From Armatimonadota bacterium (GTDB taxonomy: Bacteria; Armatimonadota; UBA5829; DTJY01): a DNA stretch of 64,000 bases. The stretch spans positions 141,199 to 205,198 of the forward strand of contig JAGONM010000001.1 of NCBI GenBank assembly GCA_017993055.1. Direction: 5' to 3'. A program made the position numbers and the translations under genes. Below the pieces are notes generated by a model. The model searched no databases. It was not told the DNA's origin and saw only the letters and a program-made list of their open reading frames with translations. This document shows, piece by piece, positions 1-7,295 of this stretch (its first letter is position 1; each line of letters begins with the position of its first letter).

Positions 1-253
1 GGCGCGGCTCGTCAGGGTCAACCGGATGCGGAGCGTCGTGTGAGACCCCGCAGAACCCGCAGCTTCGGGTGCACGCATCGCCGAGGATCATGAACGTCGC
101 GGTGTGGCGCGAGAAGCACTCGCCTATGTTCGGGCAGCTCGCGCTCTGGCAGACGGTGTGCAGGCCCATGGAGGCCAGGAAACCCGCCATCTCCTCGTAC
201 ATTCCGCGCCTCGGCGCCTTGACCGTGAGCCACTCCGGGATTCTTCTATTCAT
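1..253 (-). CDS. lipA: Lipoyl synthase LipA, N-terminal part (runs off the window)
   Basis: Radical-SAM enzyme that inserts two sulfurs into octanoyl groups on lipoyl-dependent proteins. Only about the first 84 residues are present. They show both LipA cysteine motifs: the N-terminal auxiliary-cluster motif ([12 protein letters not shown]) and the radical-SAM motif CTRSCGFC, after the typical opening [14 protein letters not shown]. The ATG at 251-253 overlaps the lipB stop out of frame by 8 nt, so the two genes are translationally coupled and form the usual lipoate assembly pair. The C-terminus lies beyond position 1. Confidence 0.95.
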   Translation of the reverse strand, partial: MNRRIPEWLTVKAPRRGMYEEMAGFLASMGLHTVCQSASCPNIGECFSRHTATFMILGDACTRSCGFCGVSHDAPHPVDPDEPR

Positions 254-914
254 CGTTCGACTCGCCCGACAGGTCAGACCACTCCAGCGCGAGCCCGAAG
301 ACCGCCGCGACCTTCTCCGCAGCGAGGGCCTTCACCCCGGCCATGTCCACCGGACTGCCGAGGATGCGCTCGATCGAGGTGACTTCCTTGCCCACCAGCC
401 CGCATGGGTGGATGAACGACCAGTGGGAGAAGTCCGGGCTGACGTTCAGCGCGAAACCGTGGTAGCTGATCCAGCGGCGGACGGCCACCCCGATCGAGCA
501 GATCTTGTCGCCGCCGACCCACACGCCGGTGAGTCTCGGGACCGCCTCTCCCTGGATGTCGTACCGGGCCAGGACTTCTATCACACTCTGTTCAAGTTGT
601 CTCAGGAAAAGGTGTACATCCCTGCCGTGACCGCGCAGGTCGAAGATCGGGTAGCCGACCAGTTGTCCCGGCCCGTGATAGGTGATGTTGCCCCCGCGGT
701 CGGTGCGGTGAACCTCGACCCCTGAGAGTCGGAGGCGCTCCTCGTCGGCGAGGATGTTCTCGGCACCGCCCGCCGTGCCGATTGTGATGACGGGGTCGTG
801 CTCGAGGAGAAGAAGCGTGTCCGGGATTCGCGCGTCGAGCCGGAGGGCGAGAAGTTTCTTCTGGAGTTCCAGCGCCTCGCCGTAACCGATCCGCCCGAGA
901 TCCACACACTGCAT
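246..914 (-). CDS. lipB: Octanoyl-[acyl carrier protein]:protein octanoyltransferase
   Basis: Transfers octanoate from acyl carrier protein to the lipoyl domains of 2-oxoacid dehydrogenases and GcvH, the step before LipA. The LipB signature is complete: [18 protein letters not shown], then KICSIG with the catalytic Lys, YHGFALNV, and IHPCGL with the catalytic Cys. About 222 residues is normal for the family. An in-frame ATG at 932 would add six residues, but a perfect promoter at 942-970 puts the transcript start near 935, so the ATG at 912-914 is preferred. It is the first gene of lipB-lipA. Confidence 0.95.
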   Translation of the reverse strand: MQCVDLGRIGYGEALELQKKLLALRLDARIPDTLLLLEHDPVITIGTAGGAENILADEERLRLSGVEVHRTDRGGNITYHGPGQLVGYPIFDLRGHGRDVHLFLRQLEQSVIEVLARYDIQGEAVPRLTGVWVGGDKICSIGVAVRRWISYHGFALNVSPDFSHWSFIHPCGLVGKEVTSIERILGSPVDMAGVKALAAEKVAAVFGLALEWSDLSGESNDE

Positions 915-941
915 CCGCCCGCCGCTCGCCATTTCGGTTCA

Positions 942-970
942 AGTATAGGTTTGGCGGCGGGCGGAGTCAA
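942..970 (-). promoter_or_regulatory. Sigma-70 type promoter of lipB-lipA
   Basis: On the minus strand TTGACT (965-970) and TATACT (942-947) are separated by exactly 17 bp, which predicts a start near 935, just upstream of lipB. Confidence 0.75.
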
Positions 971-1023
971 GGCGGACCGAGGTATGTTTCGGCATCGTTC
1001 ACCCGACAACAAGACCGCCCAGT

Positions 1024-1117
1024 CCTGAGTACGTCCTCCGGGACGTGTACCGAAGGACGGCCTCGTGCCGCAAGAGCGCCCTTCGATACATTCTCCGCTT
1101 CGCTCCGAGAACTCAGG
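1024..1117. repeat. Dispersed intergenic palindromic repeat, copy 1
   Basis: A 94-bp element bounded by CCTGAGT and ACTCAGG, with inner arms related to TATCGAAGGACGG and its complement. Related copies lie at 12075-12183 and 59770-59870. The left flank ACCGCCCAGTCCTGAGT is the exact reverse complement of the right end of copy 3. All three copies are intergenic. The half-element resembles the widespread CCTGAG...TCGAAGG type of REP-like sequence. No transposase is nearby. Confidence 0.8.
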
Positions 1118-1157
1118 GTTCGCGGCGGCTGGAGTGGAATACGCACAGCGCTACCCC

Positions 1158-2453
1158 TCAGGGGACGACCAGGCCGGACAGAAACTCCTCCGTGATCCGC
1201 TTGCCGACGAGGTAGGTCTTGCGGTCGGGGTGCCAGAGGACGTTGTTCGCGCCTCGCGTGGTGAAGCTGGAGTACACCCCGCAGTCCGTGTTGCCGGGAT
1301 GGTCGGGCGTGGCCTCGATCCCGTCCGGCCCGACGCCGCCGTTGTCCATGAGTTGCTTCGACTCGCTGAACCACACAGGCTGGTCGGCCCCCGGGCGGAA
1401 CTCCCCGAGGGCGATGAACCCCGGCCTTCGGGGCTTGGCGGTGGCTTCCGGCTTGGTGACGACGTCTCCCCGGTTGTTGTGGTGGAGCAGGACGTACCGC
1501 CCGTCCGCGAGTTGATAGATCGGACAGCATCCGACCGGCTCCAGGATCGGCGCGCCGAAGTCCCTGCGGAGGAGCGGCCGGGTGTTCGTCCAGTTCCTGC
1601 CGTGGTCGGAGGAGACGCTGTACCAGATGCAGCCGCTGTTCGTCCGCATGACGCAGAAGAGCCGCTCGTCCGGCAGGCGCACGATGCTCGGCTCCTGGGC
1701 GATGCTCAGCTCGGGGTACATGAAGTGCGGCACGCGAAGCGCCTTATCACCCCACGCGCTGTAGGCCACCCGCAGGTCGCTCACCTCGGGGTCGGAGTCC
1801 ACGTTCTCGAACCGCATGAATTCGACCACCGACTCGATCTGCGTCCAGCTCTCGACCTCCTTCTTCCAGGCGCGGGCGGGGTTGAGCCAGTGCGAGTAGC
1901 CGACGAAGTATCCGCCGCTGAGGTCTCGCATCGGGATCTGCCAGACGATCCACTCGGCCGGAACCCTGCCCTCAGGGTCGTCGTAGGGACTGGCGGGCAT
2001 GGGGATGTTCTGCGGCGGGGACCAGGTTCGCCCGCCGTCGTCGCTGTATACGCCGTCCATCGTGCCGGTGTGCATCGGTATCCAGCCCTTGACGCCCTGG
2101 TGCTGGTTGTAGACGACGTAGATGCGGCCGCTCGCGGAGAGCATCGGGAACGCCCAGCTCGCCATGTGGGCGGGGTCGCCGTGGTGTCTCGGCCCGGCGA
2201 TGTGAGTCGGCGGCTCCCAGGTCGCGCCGTCGTCTTCCGAGCGGGAGAAGACGACGCGGTTCGCGGGGCCGGACTCGGGAGCGAGGGCCTGGGTCCAGAC
2301 GGCCGAGAGCGCGTCGCCGGGGCCCTCGAAGACGAGGAAGTGCTCGTTGTGCGAGTCCTCGCTGGCCTCGTCCAGGCTTTTCGGGATGTATGTGATGTAG
2401 TCCGGGCCGGTCCGCCGGGCCTCGCGCTGCAGGATGTCTTCAGTCGGGTTCAT
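1158..2453 (-). CDS. BNR/Asp-box sialidase-like protein, predicted cytoplasmic
   Basis: About 431 residues with the six-bladed propeller repeat pattern of the sialidase/neuraminidase superfamily. Asp-box motifs (S-x-D-x-G-x-T/N-W) are visible as SEDDGATW, SDDGGRTW and SSDHGRNW. No signal peptide is seen, unlike most secreted sialidases, so it probably acts inside the cell on a glycan fragment; the substrate cannot be named. The ATG at 2451-2453 is chosen because GGAGGTG lies about 8 nt upstream; a longer frame to 2582 has no such site. Four tandem palindromes lie 100-310 bp upstream and probably regulate it. The gene stands alone, just upstream of the lipoate genes. Confidence 0.8.
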   Translation of the reverse strand: MNPTEDILQREARRTGPDYITYIPKSLDEASEDSHNEHFLVFEGPGDALSAVWTQALAPESGPANRVVFSRSEDDGATWEPPTHIAGPRHHGDPAHMASWAFPMLSASGRIYVVYNQHQGVKGWIPMHTGTMDGVYSDDGGRTWSPPQNIPMPASPYDDPEGRVPAEWIVWQIPMRDLSGGYFVGYSHWLNPARAWKKEVESWTQIESVVEFMRFENVDSDPEVSDLRVAYSAWGDKALRVPHFMYPELSIAQEPSIVRLPDERLFCVMRTNSGCIWYSVSSDHGRNWTNTRPLLRRDFGAPILEPVGCCPIYQLADGRYVLLHHNNRGDVVTKPEATAKPRRPGFIALGEFRPGADQPVWFSESKQLMDNGGVGPDGIEATPDHPGNTDCGVYSSFTTRGANNVLWHPDRKTYLVGKRITEEFLSGLVVP

Positions 2454-2549
2454 CGGCTTCGCACCTCCATCGGCATAGTTCCGGAGAGCCCTGCAATCCT
2501 CCTCGTTTCGCTTAGAGGGATGCGCCTCGAGACATTCGGGACGGACTTC

Positions 2550-2765
2550 CGCAGAAACCCGCGCACTATATGTTCTGCGCACATTGCGGAGGTCGAGCGG
2601 GGAACAGGTTCCGCCAAACCATTCGCCCTATATGTTTGGCGAAACGCGAAACCTCCTTCGGCAAGATGACGTCGGCAGAACGTCGGCAGTATATAGCGTT
2701 GCCGTACTGCCGACGTTCGGAGGTCTGATCATTGTTGCCAAAACGCGCGCCATATATGTTTGGCA
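2550..2765. promoter_or_regulatory. Four tandem palindromic elements upstream of the sialidase-like gene
   Basis: Elements at 2550-2579, 2612-2641, 2679-2717 and 2736-2765. Arms are CGCAGAA/TTCTGCG, CGCCAAAC/GTTTGGCG, AACGTCGGCAGTA/TACTGCCGACGTT and TGCCAAA/TTTGGCA. Three are exactly 30 bp and share, on the minus strand, the off-centre core AACATATA-N2-GCG. The third is longer and inverted but keeps TATATAGCG. Copies of GGAGGTC lie between them. They may be operators or a family of RNA hairpins. Confidence 0.7.
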
Positions 2766-2954
2766 CGATGGCACTAATCACGAGCGTGAAGCTGACCGGC
2801 GCAGAGATGCGTTTCGTGGAAGGCCACGTTTGCACGTCCGCCTTCGGCGGAGCGGGCGGACATGCGTAAACGAGCCCTTGGTCTTGGCGAAATGGCCCCA
2901 TCGTGCGGGCGGTTTCTCGCGGGAGAGGCCTCTTACCCACGAGGTGGAAGGCGT

Positions 2955-3121
2955 CCAGCCTGACCGGTTGTCCTGCCCGGTGTGATAGAGCTTTCGAATC
3001 GCGATCACCTCTGGTCGGGAGGGAGTTGGAATCCGGCTCCCTCCCGTGCTTATCAGGCTACTTCGACTTGGCCTGGGCGTGCGGCGCTTTGTTCGACGCG
3101 GCCTTCAGGATATTGAGTAGG
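2955..3121 (-). pseudogene. Duplication scar: end of a stalk-domain gene, hairpin, start of a protease gene
   Basis: On the minus strand 3058-3121 encodes LLNILKAASNKAPHAQAKSK and a stop, a diverged copy of the last residues of the protein at 6170-7276. A hairpin follows, then 2955-3008 encodes the same first 18 residues as the protease at 4812-6119 (VIAIRKLYHTGQDNRSGW) before the similarity stops. The DNA matches about 6066-6235 closely over its first 105-120 bp. The order (gene end, hairpin, next gene start) is preserved, so this is the remnant of a tandem duplication and not a working gene. The region 2766-2954 holds no gene I can support. Confidence 0.75.
3017..3045 (-). terminator. GGGAGGGAG/CTCCCTCCC hairpin
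   Basis: A 9-bp perfect stem with an 11-nt loop and no T-tract. It is a copy of the hairpin at 6128-6156. It probably slows or ends transcription of the upstream exported-protein operon. Confidence 0.5.
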
Positions 3122-3152
3122 CCGGCACAACGTCCGCTCAGCGAGAGAACCG

Positions 3153-4598
3153 CTACTTGGCATCAACCACGCACGGCCTCTCGCGAATGGACTTCGCAAT
3201 CCACAGCCTGCTGCCTGGTTTCAGGCCCAAGCCATCCGACCGAACATGTAGCACGCGCTCATTGTCAGCCCACACGACGCTCGCTTGACAGAGATGAGGT
3301 ATCGCTTGGTATGGGACGTAGATACGGTCGGCAATGAGCATTATCGGCCTGTCCAGTATGATGCTCTGACCGTTAATCTGAAGCAATCTGGACTTGGGGC
3401 GGAGCTTGATGCTCCGCTCGGCTATGGTCAACTCAGCCTTCCCCTTGTCCCAGTGGATGCTTCCGCCATAGAGCAACGGCAGGTATCTGGCGTACAGGTA
3501 CCCTGCGCCATCCACTCGTAGGACCGGATACTTCAAGTCCAGGGCTATTCCATCCACCTCGATGCCGCCTTCCTGGCGCGGCGCAGCCTGCGCCGACGAG
3601 GAACTGCGCCGCTGGTTCGTGATCCCGGCGGCGTCTTCCCTCGACAGCTTCCTCAAACTCGCACCCGCGTATCCTCCCGCGTCCGTGGCAAACACCTCTC
3701 CGGTAATGGCATCAACAAGCACGCTGACCTCCGTGCCCGAGGCCAAGCCTGGGACTACGGGATCATTCAGTTCGTCGCAGTAGGCAGTTGCAGTATACTC
3801 GGATGAGGCGTGTAACACAACACTGATCGCCCATGACAGCCTTTGCATGCCCAAGTCATCGCCAATGATCCACAGTCCGTGGTTATCAAGCACGAAGCCG
3901 GATTGAGGTAAGACTGGATTATGCGGATCTTCGCTGTCGCAATCTATGATTGGTATCGTCCACCCATAATCAATCGCCAACTGCTCTGCCTGCTGAGCAG
4001 TGACTACGGCGCTCGTGGGGACCGTGGGCGGAGGACCATGACGACCGATATATGATACGACCACGCCAGACCATTTGTCTATGCTGCACCCAGCGTTGTT
4101 CAAGCAGTAGTAAGCACCGCTCGGAAGTTGTTGCACATACACCGTCGAAGCATTGTCGGCATTAAGCGGCTGGAGGTTCAGCAATTCAAACTGCGGGTAG
4201 TGCGCAATCAGGAAGCCACGCACTACCGAGTTCAACTGGGCAATGGGCATCTGACTGCTCTCCGGCCAGTCTAGTTTGGCTGTGTAGTCGCGGCTCGCAA
4301 CCCTGTCAGTCCAGAGTCGTACCTCGCCCGTCTGGCAATCCACCCAGAAGTAGTGCACCCCATCTTCAGACTCGAGCGCGTAGTAGGCACCACTATCCAG
4401 CTCGACACTCACACCTTCGAGTACTAGTGAGAGGTCGGTATCACCGATCCAGTCACGAGCAGATGTGATCGCCTGCTCCAAGGTGACAGCGAATGACATC
4501 GTCTCGGGGTCATAGGGGATTATCTGCGCTCGCGCCACCGACAGCATCGCTAGCGCCAACGATACCACAAACACGGCAGTCCGTAGTCTGATCTGCAT
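3153..4598 (-). CDS. Exported PepSY-like / copper-amine-oxidase-like stalk-domain protein
   Basis: 481 residues with an N-terminal signal peptide (hydrophobic core about residues 8-22, ending near ARAQ). The central part has PepSY-like strands with repeated D-x-x-TGE turns (VDCQTGEV, VDAITGEV). The last 120 or so residues form a copper-amine-oxidase N-terminal-like domain (ILDRPIMLIADRIYVPYQAI), a non-catalytic cell-surface module. The 6170-7276 product has the same architecture. It is the last intact gene of the exported-protein operon, 12 nt after a small ORF. Its function is unknown; binding or anchoring outside the membrane is inferred. Confidence 0.75.
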   Translation of the reverse strand: MQIRLRTAVFVVSLALAMLSVARAQIIPYDPETMSFAVTLEQAITSARDWIGDTDLSLVLEGVSVELDSGAYYALESEDGVHYFWVDCQTGEVRLWTDRVASRDYTAKLDWPESSQMPIAQLNSVVRGFLIAHYPQFELLNLQPLNADNASTVYVQQLPSGAYYCLNNAGCSIDKWSGVVVSYIGRHGPPPTVPTSAVVTAQQAEQLAIDYGWTIPIIDCDSEDPHNPVLPQSGFVLDNHGLWIIGDDLGMQRLSWAISVVLHASSEYTATAYCDELNDPVVPGLASGTEVSVLVDAITGEVFATDAGGYAGASLRKLSREDAAGITNQRRSSSSAQAAPRQEGGIEVDGIALDLKYPVLRVDGAGYLYARYLPLLYGGSIHWDKGKAELTIAERSIKLRPKSRLLQINGQSIILDRPIMLIADRIYVPYQAIPHLCQASVVWADNERVLHVRSDGLGLKPGSRLWIAKSIRERPCVVDAK

Positions 4599-4610
4599 TT
4601 CGGTCTCCTT

Positions 4611-4805
4611 CTACCTACCACACTCAACTGGCGAGCCATCGAACGTCAGGAAGGGGTCAATGTCACCCCGACTCCATACGGCCTGCTCGCCGTAGAACTC
4701 AAGGAGAGTCTCTATCTGAGACACTCTGGCCGCCTCCAGTATCCAGTTCCTGCCGGCGGCATACTCTCCAATAGGAAATTCCAGATGGTCATCTGTAGGG
4801 TGCAC
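4611..4805 (-). CDS. Small hypothetical protein, 64 aa
   Basis: An acidic 64-residue reading frame that fills the gap between the protease gene (ends 4812) and the stalk-domain gene (starts 4598), with 6-nt and 12-nt spacers. No signal peptide, membrane segment or known motif is seen. The tight fit suggests a real coupled gene, but a duplication remnant is possible because this locus contains other scars. Confidence 0.45.
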   Translation of the reverse strand: MHPTDDHLEFPIGEYAAGRNWILEAARVSQIETLLEFYGEQAVWSRGDIDPFLTFDGSPVECGR

Positions 4806-4811
4806 TCTGCT

Positions 4812-6119
4812 CTATGCTTCAAAGAACTTCTTGATCCAAAGGTCAAGCATCTTATTGCTGATCTCACGACTGGTAGCTAACACGTGCGCCACGCCCTTCT
4901 GTCTCAACGCCTTTCCCAGGGTCATGCCTGAGCCACCGTCCATCCTGCCCGTCTTGCAGCCTGCCAGGATCACAAGCTCAACCCCCTCCAACGGCGGCAG
5001 GTCTGATATGTAGGCTGTCTCATATCCTGGCAGACTGACGCTATGGTCGGCAGCAACGGCGCACTTGTGCGTCAGGCCTTTGTGGATGACCATGGCCTTG
5101 CTGGTATAGGGTGCGCCAGCACCGTGCGCTTGCAGTAGCCACACCAAGGGTGGAACGCGACGCCCCGCTGAGTCCTTGCCTCCACCTCCCCATAGTGCAG
5201 TGACGACTGTGCTTGCATGCTCGTCGGTCGGCTCTACCAAGGCTTTCCACTTTCCGTATTTCTTGTGCTCACCGGCTACGATTCTATGCCATTTTCGATT
5301 CGGCGGTGATCCCATAAGCACATGATGCTTCCTCGCCCATTCCCATGCCGCTTTGATGCCTGCTGTCATCACATCGTAGCCATGGTACATGCAGACAGCT
5401 GGACCTGACACTGCCGCATTGAGATCCAACGCCCACCGATCTACTCCGTTTCGATAGAGACCACCGTGATCGTCTTTGATGTGGAGAACGAAACGGTAGG
5501 TGCCGGCGTAGGGCATCTTCTCAACGGGGACCCGGATGCGCAGGGCATGCTCGATGCCGTCGGCGGTGGCGTGGAGGCCGTCGGTATCGTTGTGGGTGAT
5601 GCAGTCCTCGTTGGCGATGTTCCAGTCGTGAACCATCTCGCCTTCCGGGTCGTAGAGCCAGATGACGCCCGCGCTCGCGTTGACACCAAGCGAATCCTTC
5701 AGGACGTACTTGCGGATGACGTAGATGTACTTGTCGTCCGATTCGTCCTCCGGCGTGCCGTTGTCGTCATACCCGTCGTACTCCACGTCGCAGATCGGGT
5801 TGCCGCTCTCGTCCGACGCGCGCACGATCTTCAGGTACTCGCTCCGGTAGGTCTCCTTGTCGCCGGCAGTGCAAGGCGGTTCCGGCGGAATGCCGTTGCA
5901 GTTCAGGCAGAGGTTTTCGTCAGCCTGGTTAGCCGTCACTTCGAAGGTGTACGTCCCCTCAGGGAGGTAGTTCGTGTCGTAGCTCTCTCCCGTCGGCGTC
6001 CCGTTCCAGTAGAACGTGTGGACCCCGGCGGTTTTCCCGTAGTGCTGCAGTGTGGCCGACGGGGACCAGCCTGATCGGTTGTCCTGCCCGGTGTGATAGA
6101 GCTTTCGAATCGCGATCAC
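4812..6119 (-). CDS. Caspase-like (CHAT-type) cysteine protease homologue B with Ig-like N-terminal half
   Basis: 435 residues. Residues 1 to about 235 are nearly identical to the start of the 7296-8813 product, comprising two FlgD-like/Ig-like beta domains (WNGTPTGESYDTNYLP; YRFVLHIKDDHGGLYRNG). The C-terminal half is much diverged and carries a His-Gly motif (LQAHGAG, His332) and a Cys motif (LAGCKTG, Cys388), spaced like the catalytic dyad of clan CD proteases. The start is GTG at 6119 with only a weak ribosome site. No signal peptide is present, and the frame begins where its homologue is already inside the first beta domain. It is probably 5'-truncated by the duplication that also left the 2955-3121 scar. 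Confidence 0.65.
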   Translation of the reverse strand: MIAIRKLYHTGQDNRSGWSPSATLQHYGKTAGVHTFYWNGTPTGESYDTNYLPEGTYTFEVTANQADENLCLNCNGIPPEPPCTAGDKETYRSEYLKIVRASDESGNPICDVEYDGYDDNGTPEDESDDKYIYVIRKYVLKDSLGVNASAGVIWLYDPEGEMVHDWNIANEDCITHNDTDGLHATADGIEHALRIRVPVEKMPYAGTYRFVLHIKDDHGGLYRNGVDRWALDLNAAVSGPAVCMYHGYDVMTAGIKAAWEWARKHHVLMGSPPNRKWHRIVAGEHKKYGKWKALVEPTDEHASTVVTALWGGGGKDSAGRRVPPLVWLLQAHGAGAPYTSKAMVIHKGLTHKCAVAADHSVSLPGYETAYISDLPPLEGVELVILAGCKTGRMDGGSGMTLGKALRQKGVAHVLATSREISNKMLDLWIKKFFEA

Positions 6120-6127
6120 CTCTGGTC

Positions 6128-6156
6128 GGGAGGGAGCCGGAACCCGGCTCCCTCCC
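6128..6156 (-). terminator. Perfect 13-bp hairpin between stalk-domain and protease genes
   Basis: GGGAGGGAGCCGG pairs with CCGGCTCCCTCCC around a 3-nt loop, between the stop of the upstream gene (6170) and the GTG at 6119. There is no T-tract. A second copy lies at 3017-3045. Confidence 0.55.
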
Positions 6157-6169
6157 CGTGCTTGTCAGG

Positions 6170-7276
6170 CTACTTCGACTTGGCCCGGGCATTTGGGGCC
6201 CTTTTCGGGGCGGGCGCGGCCTTCAGGATGTCGAGCAGGTCGGAGGGGACCATTAGCCGCCCGTCCACGATCTTCATCTTCTGCGAGAGCTTGATCGTCC
6301 CACCGGTCCATTCGATGGTGTCCTTGCCGGGCACGAGCGTGTAACGGTTCTTGCCGATGAAGAGCCGTACCCCCTCGTTGCCCAGCCAGTGGACCCGCGA
6401 GCCAGGAACCTCGGCGGCGAGGCCGCGGAGGGAGATAAGTGCACCTGAGACGCAGGGCTTGGGGGGTATGGGCATGTGCCCTCTACCCATCGGTTCTGCC
6501 GTCCTGATGATCTCTCCGGTTAACGCATCCACCTCCGCGTAGTATGTCAAGTCTTCCCTTTGGCCGCTCTCGCCATACACGACCAAGGACCACATGGTAT
6601 GATCCGGATCTGCGCTAAGAACAGGATCGGATTCAGCCGCGCCGGTCACCAATCCCTTTGCTGTCTTCACGATCTCTACCGCCTGCTCCGGCGCAATCTG
6701 GGGTTTCTGTGGAGACGGCATCGAAACCGAAAGACGGTAACAGCCGTAGTACTGAATGCGGCCGTCGGCGGGGTTGACATCCACCTTCACATCGTTGGGA
6801 ACTCTTGCGCCGTAGATATTCTCGCGGCTCCAGAAGAACGACCATCCATCACCATCCCACTCCGGCTCATCAAGTTGGAAGCTCATGGTGTCAAAGCCAG
6901 CGTACTTGGCCCGTGCCAAGTCCTCCGCAATCTGCCGGCACTGCTCCCCCGTCAGAGGACCTGTGGGTTCTTCCGTATCCTGAGAATAGGCATCTCTGTA
7001 GAACGCACTGGTCACCTCACCGGTGACTGCATCGACTGTCCAGCTATGGTCCTCGTTCTGCATGTCATCAAGGTCGTAGATCCTCACGTGCCGCCATTCC
7101 GGACCTTCCAAGTGCGCCTTGAGTTCCCAGCACTTGAGCTGCAGTGTGTTGTCCCCCTCAAAGGCTCGGACGGCGTTCATAGCCTGCTCGGGAGTGATGA
7201 CGGATTGCCCGCTACATCCCTCAATCATGGTGACCAGAATGCAGCATGTCAGAGCCAGGATGCGCAGTTGTATCAC
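6170..7276 (-). CDS. Exported PepSY-like / stalk-domain protein
   Basis: 368 residues. The N-terminus is hydrophobic and ends at IEGCSGQ, which resembles a lipobox, so it may be a lipoprotein. Repeated PepSY-like units follow (VDAVTGEV, VNPADGRI, VDALTGEI, near residues 80, 170 and 250), each introduced by a helix of the type TPEQAMNAVRAF or APEQAVEIV. The C-terminus is a copper-amine-oxidase-like stalk domain (VDGRLMVPSDLLDIL) with a basic tail. It starts 19 nt after the upstream protease gene and is paralogous to the 3153-4598 gene. PepSY units often inhibit secreted peptidases, so modulation of the neighbouring proteases is a reasonable inference. Confidence 0.75.
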   Translation of the reverse strand: MIQLRILALTCCILVTMIEGCSGQSVITPEQAMNAVRAFEGDNTLQLKCWELKAHLEGPEWRHVRIYDLDDMQNEDHSWTVDAVTGEVTSAFYRDAYSQDTEEPTGPLTGEQCRQIAEDLARAKYAGFDTMSFQLDEPEWDGDGWSFFWSRENIYGARVPNDVKVDVNPADGRIQYYGCYRLSVSMPSPQKPQIAPEQAVEIVKTAKGLVTGAAESDPVLSADPDHTMWSLVVYGESGQREDLTYYAEVDALTGEIIRTAEPMGRGHMPIPPKPCVSGALISLRGLAAEVPGSRVHWLGNEGVRLFIGKNRYTLVPGKDTIEWTGGTIKLSQKMKIVDGRLMVPSDLLDILKAAPAPKRAPNARAKSK

Positions 7277-7295
7277 ATCTGTTACCTATCCCTCT

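Noticed and set aside
1065..2669. 534-codon plus-strand open frame
   Set aside because: Arg/Val/Asp-rich antisense shadow of the BNR gene; no motifs, no ribosome site.
2550..2765. CRISPR-like array
   Set aside because: Only four units, arms differ between units, spacing is irregular (about 52-72 bp) and one unit is inverted; no cas genes.
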